Below are positions 45,486-54,568 of a stretch of 64,000 nt of DNA, one piece after another (position 1 is the stretch's first letter; each line of letters starts with the position of its first letter). The notes under the pieces are model-generated. The model made no database searches and had not been told where the DNA came from. It saw nothing but the letters and a program-made list of their open reading frames with translations. This stretch comes from Io17-Chloro-G2 sp965226825. GTDB lineage: Bacteria; Chloroflexota; Dehalococcoidia; Lucifugimonadales; UBA3495. Both the position numbers and the translations under genes were made by a program. Location of the stretch: the NCBI GenBank assembly GCA_965226825.1, contig CBDDED010000003.1, positions 992,001 to 1,056,000 of the forward strand, given 5' to 3'.

Positions 45486-46427
45486 ATGCGCAGCAAAGTA
45501 ACAGTGGTGGGAGCCGGCAACGTTGGAGCCACCACCGCTCTCAGAGTCCACCAACTCGGTTTCGCCGACGTGGTGATGGTCGACGTGGTGGAGGACCTTC
45601 CTCAGGGCAAAGGGTTGGACATGCTGGAAGCCGGCCCGGTGGTGGGCTCCGACGCGGGCATCATCGGCAGTAACACCTACGAACCGTCCTCAAATTCTGA
45701 CGTTGTTGTGATAACCGCCGGGATCGCCCGCCGCCCTGGAATGAGCCGCGACGACCTGCTCTTGACCAACATGCGCATCACGTCGGCCGTGACACAGGAA
45801 GTAGTCAAGCACTCTCCCAACTGCATCATCATCGCGGTCACCAACCCCCTGGACGCCATGGTCCAGAACGTCTACGAGACCAGCGGCTTCCCCCGCAACC
45901 GCGTGTTCGGCATGGCCGGAATCCTGGACACGGCCCGATATCGCACCTTCATCGCCCAGGAGTTGGACGTTTCGGTTGAGGACGTTCAGGCCTGTGTGTT
46001 GGGTGGGCACGGCGACGACATGGTGCCGTTGGTGCGTTACACTTCAGTTGGGGGCATCCCGATCACCGAGTTGATGGCCGAAGAAAAGATCGACCAACTG
46101 GTGCAGCGAACCCGCAACGGCGGCGGTGAGATAGTGGCCCTTCTCAAGGAGGGCAGCGCCTACTACGCCCCATCTGCGGCAATCACTCAAATGGTGGAAG
46201 CCGTCCTGCTGGACAAGAAGCGGATCCTTCCCTGCTGCGCCTACTTGGAAGGGGAATTCGGGATCAAAGGCCTGTGCGTTGGCGTCCCGGTGAAGCTGGG
46301 CGCCGGCGGAATTGAAAAAGTAATAGAAATCAACCTGACCAACGACGAAAAAACCGCGCTGCTAAGTTCGGCGGCCAGTGTGCAGGAATTGGTCAACGTG
46401 ATGAACGAGGCTAGGGCCGGGGAATAG
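45486..46427 (+). CDS. mdh: malate dehydrogenase (LDH-like group)
   Basis: This 313-residue NAD enzyme interconverts malate and oxaloacetate. The Rossmann start VTVVGAGNVGATTAL, the substrate loop ITAGIARRPGMSRDDLL with Arg residues for a dicarboxylate, TNPLDAMV, and the catalytic His in GGHGDDMV are present. A GGAG ribosome binding site precedes the ATG. Arg in place of Gln in the loop (ARRPGMSR) favours malate over lactate. It follows icd on the same strand and the next gene starts 4 nt after its stop. Confidence 0.95.
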   Translation: MRSKVTVVGAGNVGATTALRVHQLGFADVVMVDVVEDLPQGKGLDMLEAGPVVGSDAGIIGSNTYEPSSNSDVVVITAGIARRPGMSRDDLLLTNMRITSAVTQEVVKHSPNCIIIAVTNPLDAMVQNVYETSGFPRNRVFGMAGILDTARYRTFIAQELDVSVEDVQACVLGGHGDDMVPLVRYTSVGGIPITELMAEEKIDQLVQRTRNGGGEIVALLKEGSAYYAPSAAITQMVEAVLLDKKRILPCCAYLEGEFGIKGLCVGVPVKLGAGGIEKVIEINLTNDEKTALLSSAASVQELVNVMNEARAGE

Positions 46428-46431
46428 AAGC

Positions 46432-47442
46432 GTGGCCTCCGGCAGTTTTGCAAACCGGACCGAAGACATCGTTGTTGAAGCCCTCGGCCATGTTCTGACA
46501 GCGTCCGAGGCTTCCCGGCAGGCCTTGCAAGACGTCTTGTGGCGCTGCGGTTGCGACATTGGGCCGATAAGCCAAGTTCGAACCCAGCCCCGTCTTCAAG
46601 GCGGGGCGCGGCCGGACTTTGTTGGTCTGGACCCGGGTCGCAACAGACGTGTTCTAATTGAAGCAAAATTTCAGGCTGGTCTCACTGGAAACCAGCCTGT
46701 AAATTATCTGAAACACCTGCCCCCGGATAAGCCGTCGGCCCTCCTGATAGTCGCCCCTTCCCAGAGACTCGAAACCCTCTGGGCTGAGTTGGCTCACAAA
46801 GTCTCACAAGCTGAGGACATTAGCCCGAGCAATGAAAAGGAGGATTCAGAAATTCGGTGGGGTGACGTGGGGGGATACCGTAAGCTCATCCTGACCAGTT
46901 GGCGGAACCTGCTGGGTAAAATGGCAGCCGAAGCAAGCAATGCTGTGGCCCAGACGGTAAACGACTTACACCAGATTCAGGGAATGGCCGAGCAACCAAG
47001 TCCTGCCGCTCTGCGCTTGGGCCAGTTAGCTCCCGAGTTTCCGAGATCTTTGCCTTATCTCTATGCGTTGATTGACGACGCGGTTCAGCAACTGGTTGAC
47101 AAGTCCCTTGCCAGAATCTCTGGCTATCGGCCTGAGGTGAACTGGTCCTATAGCGTCCGGTACATGAAACTTTGTGAGATCGAGGCATCACTAGGTTTCT
47201 ATATTCGAGATTGGAGGAGGTACCACCATAGATCACCCTCGCTTACACTGCATAAAGAACCCCTAGTCCCGACCGCCAGGCAAATTTTGACCGGAGCGCC
47301 GTTTCATGCAAGTGAGGTAAGCAGCAGCCACCTTTATATACCCATCCATTTGAATGGGATGGAGTACAGCGAAGTGTTGGAGTCGATGGTCGGGCAGATT
47401 GAACGCATCGCCGCGGTAATTGAATCGGAGCACGGCAGCTAA
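46432..47442 (+). CDS. PD-(D/E)XK nuclease-like protein of unknown role
   Basis: The 336-residue protein starts at GTG 46432, four nt after mdh. The segment ARPDFVGLDPGRNRRVLIEAKFQAGLTGNQPVNYLKHLP has the Asp62, Glu77-x-Lys79 arrangement of PD-(D/E)XK nucleases, with a Gln/Tyr helix after it. This is the kind of core seen in restriction-like and phage-defence proteins. The rest (helical, with SLPYLYALIDDAVQQLVDKSL and YKSVRYMK-like patches) is not recognised. The placement beside mdh may be chance. Downstream genes include Uma2-, HNH- and MNT-HEPN-type proteins. Nuclease activity is inferred from the motif only. Confidence 0.6.
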   Translation: MASGSFANRTEDIVVEALGHVLTASEASRQALQDVLWRCGCDIGPISQVRTQPRLQGGARPDFVGLDPGRNRRVLIEAKFQAGLTGNQPVNYLKHLPPDKPSALLIVAPSQRLETLWAELAHKVSQAEDISPSNEKEDSEIRWGDVGGYRKLILTSWRNLLGKMAAEASNAVAQTVNDLHQIQGMAEQPSPAALRLGQLAPEFPRSLPYLYALIDDAVQQLVDKSLARISGYRPEVNWSYSVRYMKLCEIEASLGFYIRDWRRYHHRSPSLTLHKEPLVPTARQILTGAPFHASEVSSSHLYIPIHLNGMEYSEVLESMVGQIERIAAVIESEHGS

Positions 47443-47521
47443 CACCAGTCACCACCCTGTCCCGGTTGCCTTCTTTCAGGCAGACGCGGATTTCTTACGC
47501 TCACGCTTGGCCGGCTGGGCG

Positions 47522-47527
47522 TATAAT
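47522..47527 (+). promoter_or_regulatory. putative -10 box ahead of the aminotransferase
   Basis: TATAAT lies 45 nt before the ATG at 47572. No convincing -35 is seen at 16-18 nt. Confidence 0.35.
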
Positions 47528-47571
47528 TGAATACATCCAATGGCAAAACCACATCACCAGGAGGCGCAGCC

Positions 47572-48861
47572 ATGGCACAGCGTAGCCCACTGGAGCGCGA
47601 GCTTCTGGACAAGGCGGCCCGGTTTCTGCCCGGCGGAACCCTTGGCAACATGTCCCTACAAGCAGACCAGGGATTTTTGATCAAAGAGGGCCGGGGTTCC
47701 CGCGTGTGGGACGTCAGCGGCAACGAGTACGTTGACTGGTTGATGGGCTCTGGTCCCATGTTGCTGGGCCACTCCCATCCCGCCGTAATCGAAGCCGTCA
47801 TTAAAGCCGTCGAGCAAGGCAGCACCTTTTTCGCCACCAACGACAAAGCGGTCCTGCTGGCGGAAGCCCTCGTGGAAGCAATACCCTGCGCCGAGCAGGT
47901 ACGATTTACCACCAGCGGCACCGACGCCTGCTTCCAGGCCATGCGGATCGCCCGAGCGTACAAAGGCCGGGAAAAGGTCCTGAAATTTGAAGGCGGTTAC
48001 CACGGCACTAGTGACTACGCCTTCATGAGCGTCTGGCCGGGAGCCGCCGAAGAGTTCCCCCAGTCAGTGCCCGGCACCGCTGGCATACCCAAAGCTATCC
48101 AGGACCTGATGCTGATCGCCCCTTTCAACGACCTGGACACCACCGAGTCAATCATCCGTGCCCACCACGATGAACTGGCGGCGGTGATTGTTGAACCGAT
48201 GCAGCGGGTGTTGGCGCCCCGGCCGGGATTCCTCCAGGGTCTCAAACGGCTTGCCGGGGCGTACGATATTCCCCTGATATTCGATGAAATCGTCACCGGT
48301 TTCCGGCTGGCCTACGGGGGCGCCCAGGAATTTTACGGTGTCGTCCCGGACCTTTGCACGGTGGGCAAGGTCATGGGCGGAGGGTATCCCCTGGCAGCCA
48401 TTGCGGGCCGCGCTGACATCATGTCGGTATACGACCGGCAAGCGGTGAACTCGGATGATTATGTCAATCAGACCGGTACTCTCAACGGCAACCCCATAGC
48501 CTGCGCCGCCGGCCTTGCCACCTTGGAAGTGCTGCGGCAGCCAGGCGTGTATGAGGCTCTGAGGTCCACCGGCAGCAGAGTCCGCCAGGCGCTGATGAGC
48601 GCCTGCGCCGAAAACGACCTGGCGGTCAAAATGTGCGGCGAAGACGCCGTATTCGACATTTACTTTACTGACAAAGAGGTAATCAACTATCGCGACACCC
48701 AAACAGGCGACGGTGACATGATGCGGCGGTTCAACACCGGCCTGTTGCAACACGGCATACTAAAGGGCCCCCAAAAGTTCTATACCTCCATCGCCCACAC
48801 CGAAGAGGACGTGGAGCGAACAATCGAAGCCTTCCAGAAGATAACGCCATCCCTTCGATGA
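47572..48861 (+). CDS. class III aminotransferase, glutamate-1-semialdehyde aminomutase-like
   Basis: The 429-residue PLP enzyme starts MAQRSPLERELLDKAARFLPGGTLGNM after AGGAGG. It has DWLMGSGPMLLGHSHPAVIEAV, TSGTDACFQAMRIARAYKGR, FEGGYHGTSDYAF, IFDEIVTGFRLAYGGAQEFYGV, and the PLP lysine in TVGKVMGGGYPLAAI. It resembles HemL and related class III aminotransferases, but no haem genes are near. The true substrate may be another amino compound. The Uma2 gene begins 17 nt downstream. Confidence 0.88.
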   Translation: MAQRSPLERELLDKAARFLPGGTLGNMSLQADQGFLIKEGRGSRVWDVSGNEYVDWLMGSGPMLLGHSHPAVIEAVIKAVEQGSTFFATNDKAVLLAEALVEAIPCAEQVRFTTSGTDACFQAMRIARAYKGREKVLKFEGGYHGTSDYAFMSVWPGAAEEFPQSVPGTAGIPKAIQDLMLIAPFNDLDTTESIIRAHHDELAAVIVEPMQRVLAPRPGFLQGLKRLAGAYDIPLIFDEIVTGFRLAYGGAQEFYGVVPDLCTVGKVMGGGYPLAAIAGRADIMSVYDRQAVNSDDYVNQTGTLNGNPIACAAGLATLEVLRQPGVYEALRSTGSRVRQALMSACAENDLAVKMCGEDAVFDIYFTDKEVINYRDTQTGDGDMMRRFNTGLLQHGILKGPQKFYTSIAHTEEDVERTIEAFQKITPSLR

Positions 48862-49438
48862 CAGTGGAGACCAGGGAATGGTTACTGAAAAGACAGCGCT
48901 TACAAAACGCAGCCTCAAGACATTGTTCACAGCAGAGGAACTGCTCCGCTTTCCAAGGGGCAAGCAGCGGCTTGAATTGGTCAATGGAAAGTTGTACGAG
49001 ATGGCCTTGTCCGGAGGGAGACACGGTTACATCTCCGCGAATATTTGCGCCATCCTGAGCAGCTACGTGCAGTCAATCGACCTTGGCTGCGTTTTCTCCA
49101 CTGGGACCGGCTTTACCCTCCAACGCGACCCCGACACCGTGCGCGCCCCAGATGCTGCCTTTGTATCCCAAGGCCGCTTGCCCCAAGAGGAATCGCTTGA
49201 CGGTTATTTGGAGCTAGCTCCCGACCTGGCAGTGGAGGTGATTTCCCCCAACGACCGGCCCCAGGAAGTGCGGGAAATGGTCGCGGACTGGCTCAACGCC
49301 GGCACCCGTTTAGTTTGGGTAATTTACCCGGCCAGCCGCACCGCAACGGTCCACCGCCCGCCAAGCAGCATCGAGGAACTGGGAGGAGAGGACACCCTGG
49401 ACGGAGCGGAGGTCATCCCGGGTTTCTCTTGCGTACTA

Positions 49439-50660
49439 GTACTCAGTCAACTTGGTTTTAGCATTTGTTTAAGAAAACGGACAATTAGGCTATCCTACCT
49501 GGTGGGAAGTGTTGTTGGCGGGGGTGGCAGTGATGGTCAGGGACAAGTACGCAGTGCGGCTGGCGCTGGAACAACGGGAAGAACTCGGACGTCTGATTCG
49601 GGTTGGGAAACACACGGCCCGAGTCACCGCCAGGGCCCGGATTCTCCTCAAGAGCGACGACGGTTGGCGGGCTCCCCAAGTGGCTGAAGCTGTGGATGTG
49701 GCTCTGGGCACAGTGTACCGGGTCAAGCAGCGCTTTACCGAAGAAGGGTTGGCCGGGGTTCTGAAGGACCGCCCCCAGGCCAACCGTCGCCGGAAGCTGG
49801 AGGACCGGGGCGAGGCCCACCTGATCGCCCCGGCCTGCAGCCTGTCGCCGGCGGTGCATGACCACTGGACCCTGCGCCTGTTGGCTGGCAAGGTGGTCGA
49901 GTTGGGGTTGGCGTCCTCCATGTCCCACGAAGGGGTGCGCAAGCGTCTCAAAAAAACGCTCTCAAGCCCTGGCAGAAGAAGGAATGGTGCATTCCCAAGG
50001 TGAGCGCGGAGTTCGTGGCCAACATGGAGGACCTGCTGGACCTCTACGCCGAACCCTATGACTCCCGGCGGCCGGTGGTCTGCTTTGACGAGACCACGAC
50101 CCAGTTGTTGGCCGAGACGCGGCCATCTCTGCCGCCCCGGCCCGGAATTCCGCTGCGGCAGGACTACGAATACCGGAGGGAGGGCGTTCGCAACCTGTTC
50201 CTCACCTGTGAGCCTTTGGCGGGCTAGCGTCATGTGGCGGTGACCCAGCGGCGCACCATGGAGGACTTCGCCCACCAGATGCGTTGGCTGGTGGACGAAG
50301 CTTACCCGGAGACCCCGGTGGTGCGGGTGGTCATGGACAACCTGAACACGCATCGTCCGGCGTCCCTGTACGAGACGTTCCCGGCGGCAGAGGCCCGGCG
50401 GATTGCCAAGCGGCTGGAGTTCCACTACACCCCCAAGCACGGAAGTTGGCTGAACATGGCGGAAATCGAGTTCAGCGTGCTATCCCGCTCCTGTTTGAAG
50501 CAGCGACTCCCCGACGAGGAGACGCTCCGGCGGGAAGTCCAGGCTCTGGTCAAGGAACGCAATGCCACCCAAGCCACCATCAACTGGAGGTTCAACACCC
50601 GGGACGCCCGAACCAAACTTCACCGCCTTTACCCTTTTGATTCCAAAGTTGACTGAGTAC
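49439..50660 (+). mobile_element. IS630-family element with TA target duplication
   Basis: The 1222-bp element has inverted ends GTACTCAGTCAACTT (left) and AAGTTGACTGAGTAC (right), perfect over 15 bp. It sits in a CTAG target, flanked by TA at 49437-49438 and 50661-50662, as is known for IS630. It carries one transposase reading frame split by a frameshift site and a stop codon. Confidence 0.92.
49533..50656 (+). pseudogene. IS630 transposase with -1 slippery site and a premature TAG
   Basis: The first frame (MVRDKYAVRLALEQREELGRLI, helix-turn-helix with VAEAVDVALGTVYRVKQRF) reaches CTCAAAAAAACG near 49948. A -1 shift on the A7 run gives NALKPWQKKEWCIPK and the catalytic half: VVCFDETTTQLL, VVMDNLNTHRPASLYE, and YTPKHGSWLNMAEIEFSVL. 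Such A-run frameshifts are used by some IS630 elements. A TAG at 50225-50227 replaces a probable Trp codon (LAG-stop-RHVAV), so the present copy should be inactive. The DDE residues are otherwise intact. Confidence 0.85.
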
Positions 50661-50745
50661 TAGGGGAGTTGTTTGGCTAGGGGGCCTGTCCCATTCGGTA
50701 GCCGCTCGCATCGTCTTTACCCGCCCCAATTGTTGAGGCTTACCC

Positions 50746-51513
50746 ATGACCTCCAGAATCCCGTGGACGCGCCAGCAATTGTTGGTAGCCTTATCCCTAT
50801 ATTGCCGGCTTCCATATGGAAGAATACATCACCGCAACCCTGAGATTATTCGCTACGCCAAGGCCATAGGAAGAACCCCCTCCGCCTTAGCGATGAAACT
50901 GGTCAATATCGCTGGCATCGACCCGGTAATAACCTCTTCCGGGCGGAGGGGGTTGACCAATGCGTCCAGATCGGACCGCGAGATATGGGAACAGATGCAC
51001 GCCGACTGGAATAGGTTCGTTGCGGAGTCCCATCAGGCTCGGGACGAATGCGGCCTTGTCCCAGAATCTGAAGAGGACCTAACGGAAATCGAACCTGACT
51101 TGGCACACCGCCGGGGCGAGGACCGTATGGTTCAAACCACCGCTAGGCGAGGGCAGGCTTTTTTTCGCTCGGCAGTCTTGAGCGCCTACGATCGTCGTTG
51201 CTGTGTAACTGGGCTGTCCATTCCAACATCGTTAATCGCAAGCCATATCGTTCCGTGGACTCATGACGAGACCAATCGCGTTAACCCCAAGAATGGCCTG
51301 CTTCTGTCCGTCCTTCATGACCGTGCCTTTGATAGAGGGTTGATTACTTTCGACGAAGAATTGAATTTGCGGGTGTCCCCGGCCATTCCTAATGACGCCT
51401 TCTTTTCGTATGCTGTTGCCAGTTACGACGGTAAACCGATCCGCTGCCCGGATAAGTTTGCGCCCGATCAGAAACTCCTGGCATACCACCGGGAGCACAT
51501 CTTCCAGGAATAA
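50746..51513 (+). CDS. HNH endonuclease domain protein
   Basis: The 255-residue protein has an N-terminal part (WTRQQLLVALSLYCRLPYGRIHHRNPEIIRYAKAIGRTPSALAMKLVNIAGID) like that of restriction-type HNH proteins, and a C-terminal HNH domain: YDRRCCVTGLSIPTSLIASHIVPWTHDETNRVNPKNGLLLSVLHDRAFDRGLITFDE, with the first His, Asn and second His. No methyltransferase partner is near, so it may be an orphan or a modification-dependent enzyme. GAGG lies before the ATG. It stands just after the IS630-disrupted Uma2 gene. Confidence 0.82.
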   Translation: MTSRIPWTRQQLLVALSLYCRLPYGRIHHRNPEIIRYAKAIGRTPSALAMKLVNIAGIDPVITSSGRRGLTNASRSDREIWEQMHADWNRFVAESHQARDECGLVPESEEDLTEIEPDLAHRRGEDRMVQTTARRGQAFFRSAVLSAYDRRCCVTGLSIPTSLIASHIVPWTHDETNRVNPKNGLLLSVLHDRAFDRGLITFDEELNLRVSPAIPNDAFFSYAVASYDGKPIRCPDKFAPDQKLLAYHREHIFQE

Positions 51514-51552
51514 ACCAGGGCCAGGAATAAACCGTGGATCGAGCCTCCGGCT

Positions 51553-52437
51553 CTATGGCCAGGGTCTTTGCCCTTCCGTCCAGAGGTCAGCCGCCGTGGT
51601 GCCGCTGATGGCGTGGATTCGGTCCATTATCGCGGCGAGGGCATCGTTTATGGCTTCACGCAGTTCCAAACGTTGTTTTTGGGTCATGCGGTGGAATGTC
51701 CTCCCGTACCGGTACGTCACGGCGTAATTGGTGAGCCAATCGGCTGCTTCTCCGGGGCGGTCCGGGTCTTCGTACTGAATGCAGGAGAACAAGCCGGTCA
51801 CGGCGTTGCCAAGTTTTTCCATGTCCGGACCTGACCAGTCTTCTAAATTCTGAATATCCGTCCAGAGGCCAACAAGCTCGTGACTGAAGGTGCGGGTATC
51901 GTTGTAAGCGGACAACCAGCCTTTCAGAGCGTTCTCCACGGCCTGCTGAGCGCTGAAGCCTAATAGACGCTGGTTCCAGTGGTTCTCATCGACCATCTGG
52001 TTGAATTGGTGCAGAAATTCTTCGACGTTTTCAAGCCGCTGCCTTGTTTCCGGCCAATGGGTGGGATAGGAATCCTGGTAGCCTGAAGGATAGTCCAGGT
52101 CTTCGCCATTCATCACCACTCCGTACCTGGCGGCTTGGCCGGCTATATGCTGGTTGGCCCTCCGGCAACGCGCGAATTCTCCCCTGGTCGTGCTGAAAAC
52201 ATCCACGGCCAGTCTCGGAGGGTTTGCTTTCAGGTATGCGTGGGCGGTGTTTCGCGCCCTTATTTCAGCACCAACGGGGTTTTCGCCGTCCGCTATTATC
52301 AGCAGGTCGACGTCCGAGTTTTCCCGGTGCCTGTTTCGCGCCCTGGACCCAAAAAGAACAACCGTTGCCGGCGCCACTGCTTCCTGGACAGCGCGGGCAA
52401 CGTTCAGTGCATGCTGGTCGGGAGCCTCGACTTTCAT
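51553..52437 (-). CDS. fused MNT nucleotidyltransferase-HEPN domain protein
   Basis: The 294-residue protein joins a minimal nucleotidyltransferase (residues ~15-100; GSRARNRHRENSDVDLLI with the GS and DxD motifs) to a HEPN domain (~130-280; HWNQRLLGFSAQQAVENALKGWLSAYND, then RTFSHEL). As separate genes these domains form the MNT-HEPN toxin-antitoxin pair, in which the MNT modifies and silences the HEPN RNase. A fused form is a single-chain version. The catalytic HEPN motif (R-x4-H) reads RTFSH here, a shorter spacing, so RNase activity is uncertain. It is convergent with the HNH gene and has no partner gene. Confidence 0.75.
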   Translation of the reverse strand: MKVEAPDQHALNVARAVQEAVAPATVVLFGSRARNRHRENSDVDLLIIADGENPVGAEIRARNTAHAYLKANPPRLAVDVFSTTRGEFARCRRANQHIAGQAARYGVVMNGEDLDYPSGYQDSYPTHWPETRQRLENVEEFLHQFNQMVDENHWNQRLLGFSAQQAVENALKGWLSAYNDTRTFSHELVGLWTDIQNLEDWSGPDMEKLGNAVTGLFSCIQYEDPDRPGEAADWLTNYAVTYRYGRTFHRMTQKQRLELREAINDALAAIMDRIHAISGTTAADLWTEGQRPWP

Positions 52438-52552
52438 CTCTCACCCTCGTCACGGCGACCCTATCTTAGGAGAAAGGGGCCAGATACCCGGTAAACAGTG
52501 TACCAGAGGGGGAGCAATGAAGCGGGGCGGCGCTAAGCCGGCCCATTTTCGT

Positions 52553-53437
52553 CTATGCAGCCGCGCCCAGTTTGACCATGAGCGGCTTGGTGTTAACGAT
52601 GTGCCGCTGCAGGCCAAGTTCTTGGGGGCTGATCCCCATAGACAGACCCACCAGTTGGGGCATGTGGATGATGGGCACGTCAATTTGCCGCTTCGCTTGC
52701 TTGGCGGCCTTGGGTTGGTAGCCATCCAGGTTTAGATGGCAGAGCGGACAGGGAGTTACCATGGCGTCGGCGCCCAGGTCCTTTACCTCGGACGTATGCT
52801 TGGCCACCATTGCCACCGAGTTCTTCTCGTTGATTGTGAGAATCGGGAACCCGCAACACCGGGTCTTGCCCGAAAAATCCACCACCGTCGCCCCCAAGGC
52901 GTCGATCAGGCGCTCCAGCGAGTCCTGGCGCTCCGGGTTTTCCGCAATGTCCAGGGCATCGGGAGGGCGGACCAGGTAGCAACCGTAAAAGGGAGCCATC
53001 CTGACGCCTACCAACGGCCGGGTGACGTGTTCCAACAGCTTGTCCAAGCCGTAATCTTCAATCAACACCCATAGCAGGTGCTTGGGTTGCGCGCCTCCCT
53101 TGTATTCCAAGCCCTCTTCAGCCAGGAAGGAGTTGATCTTAGCCAGGTACTCGGGGTCGCTCTTCAAACGGAGGTTGGCCTGACCCATCACCCCCTGGCA
53201 GGTGCTGCAAATTGTCAGTATCGGCAGCCCAAGTTCTTCGGCGAGCGCGAAGGTGCGAGCGTTAAGTGTGTCTCCCAGGACCTGGTTCTTCTCTTGCAGC
53301 ACGCCGGCGCCGGTGCAGGACGCCCGAGGCATTTCCTGGATTTCTATGCCCAGCTTCTGGCATATCAGCGTGGTGGCCTGGTAAAGCTCCGGGCATCCGC
53401 CCCTGGACACGCACCCTGGGAAAAAGGCGTATTTCAA
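52553..53437 (-). CDS. HdrB-like subunit of succinate dehydrogenase (SdhE type)
   Basis: The 294-residue protein has two cysteine-rich CCG domains as in heterodisulfide reductase subunit B: Cys9, Cys41, Cys77/Cys80, and Cys153, Cys194-Cys195, Cys230/Cys233. Position 40 is Ser where the first CCG motif usually has the first of two Cys (ASCTGAG). In type-E succinate dehydrogenases such a subunit replaces the membrane anchors SdhC/D. It is the third gene after sdhA-sdhB, 160 nt downstream of sdhB. Start is TTG with GGAGG 7 nt upstream. It would link succinate oxidation to quinone, or run in the fumarate reductase direction. Confidence 0.85.
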   Translation of the reverse strand: MKYAFFPGCVSRGGCPELYQATTLICQKLGIEIQEMPRASCTGAGVLQEKNQVLGDTLNARTFALAEELGLPILTICSTCQGVMGQANLRLKSDPEYLAKINSFLAEEGLEYKGGAQPKHLLWVLIEDYGLDKLLEHVTRPLVGVRMAPFYGCYLVRPPDALDIAENPERQDSLERLIDALGATVVDFSGKTRCCGFPILTINEKNSVAMVAKHTSEVKDLGADAMVTPCPLCHLNLDGYQPKAAKQAKRQIDVPIIHMPQLVGLSMGISPQELGLQRHIVNTKPLMVKLGAAA

Positions 53438-53597
53438 CCTGAACCTCCGGGATATTCAATGTGAGAGATTTGGCTGGGCAATCTGGGCTTTCGGATCGGA
53501 CGGGATTGTTCCCCGGCGCGATTTCAGCCTGCTCAGGCCAGGGCCGATCCAATTCCGGCCCAAGTGAATAGAATCTAGGTCGGGCCTGAGCCGACGG

Positions 53598-54566
53598 CTA
53601 TTGTTCCGACTCTTCGACCTTTTCGAAGGTCCGTCGGAAGCCTTCCACATCTTCGATATTCTCGTGGGTCAGGGGCGGCATTTTCCCGTGAGTAAGGGCC
53701 CGGATTCCGACGGGCAAAAAGCTCATCAGCGCAGGCACATTGGTCATCCCAACGGTCTTGATGGGCAACCGCAGCTCGTCCAACCGACCCGAGTGGGAAA
53801 CCAACTCGCCGAAAGCCTCGGCGTGGCGAGCGCCGTTGGAATTGGTGAGCCCTTGGGATATCGCCTGGTCCCGCAGGGCCATGATTCGGTCCATCGGCGC
53901 CACTCCCTTCGGGCATGCCGTTACACATTCGTAGCAACGGGTACAGTCCCACATGCCTGAGGGTTCCGTCAGGGCTTCCAACCTCTGCTGGGAAACTCCT
54001 TCGGCGTCGCCGTCCCTTGGGTCGGCGGTAAAGCGGTATGCTTTGGCCAAGGCCGCCGGTCCCAAGAAGCTGGGGTCGACTTCCAAGACAGTGCAGTCGG
54101 ACACGCAAGCCCCGCACATGATGCAGGCGGTCACACCGGAAAGGTGCAGCATGGCCTCGTTGGACGCAATGTATTCGGACTCCGGCTCTTCACCCTGCGG
54201 CTTCAAAAACGGTTCCACGGCCCGAATCTTGTCCCAAAACATGTCAAAGTCAACAACAAGGTCCTTGACCACCGGCATAACCCCGGCGGGCTCCACCGTG
54301 ATCACGTTGTCTTGTTGAAGAACCATGGCTGCCTGGGTCTTGCAGGCCAACCCGGCATGGCCATTGATCCTCATGGCGCAGGACCCACAGATAGAACTGC
54401 GGCATGAACATCTGAGGCTGAGGGTGCCATCCTGCTCTTCCCGAATCTTGATCAGGGCATCGAGGACCGTGGCATTTTCCTCAAGGGACACCTGGAACTT
54501 CTGCCAGTAGGAGGCCGGTTGGTCCGCTTCAGGGTCGAACCTCCGGATGTTTAAGATCACGTCCAT
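53598..54566 (-). CDS. sdhB: succinate dehydrogenase/fumarate reductase iron-sulfur subunit
   Basis: This 322-residue subunit passes electrons from the flavoprotein toward quinone. Its N-terminal ferredoxin domain binds [2Fe-2S] through Cys55, Cys60, Cys63 and Cys75 (CSCRSSICGSC...LAC). The C-terminal domain has CIMCGACVSDC for [4Fe-4S] and CTRCYECVTACP for a third cluster. It is longer than the ~240 residues of E. coli SdhB, with an extra C-terminal region typical of HdrB-partnered forms. The ATG at 54566 is just after the sdhA stop. Confidence 0.95.
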   Translation of the reverse strand: MDVILNIRRFDPEADQPASYWQKFQVSLEENATVLDALIKIREEQDGTLSLRCSCRSSICGSCAMRINGHAGLACKTQAAMVLQQDNVITVEPAGVMPVVKDLVVDFDMFWDKIRAVEPFLKPQGEEPESEYIASNEAMLHLSGVTACIMCGACVSDCTVLEVDPSFLGPAALAKAYRFTADPRDGDAEGVSQQRLEALTEPSGMWDCTRCYECVTACPKGVAPMDRIMALRDQAISQGLTNSNGARHAEAFGELVSHSGRLDELRLPIKTVGMTNVPALMSFLPVGIRALTHGKMPPLTHENIEDVEGFRRTFEKVEESEQ

Positions 54567-54568
54567 AG

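Larger units (their letters stand above)
48878..50680 (+). pseudogene. Uma2-family (DUF820) putative endonuclease, split by an IS630 element
   Basis: The 5' part (48878-49438, 187 codons) starts MVTEKTALTKRSLKTLFTAEELLRFP after GGAGACCAGGGA and carries the Uma2 core: RLELVNGKLYEMA, RAPDAAFVSQGRLP, DLAVEVISPNDRPQEV, RLVWVIYP, and VIPGFSCVL. The element occupies 49439-50660. Joining the flanks and removing one TA restores CTA-GGG-GAG-TTG-TTT-GGC-TAG, i.e. LGELFG and stop at 50680, the normal Uma2 end, for a 192-residue protein. As it stands the frame runs into the element and ends at 49687. The fragment may still be translated. Uma2 proteins have a PD-(D/E)XK fold and unproven function. Confidence 0.9.

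Noticed and set aside
50225..50227. TAG in the IS630 transposase as a recoded (pyrrolysine-type) codon
   Set aside because: The context points to a Trp-to-stop mutation, and there is no sign of pyrrolysine machinery.
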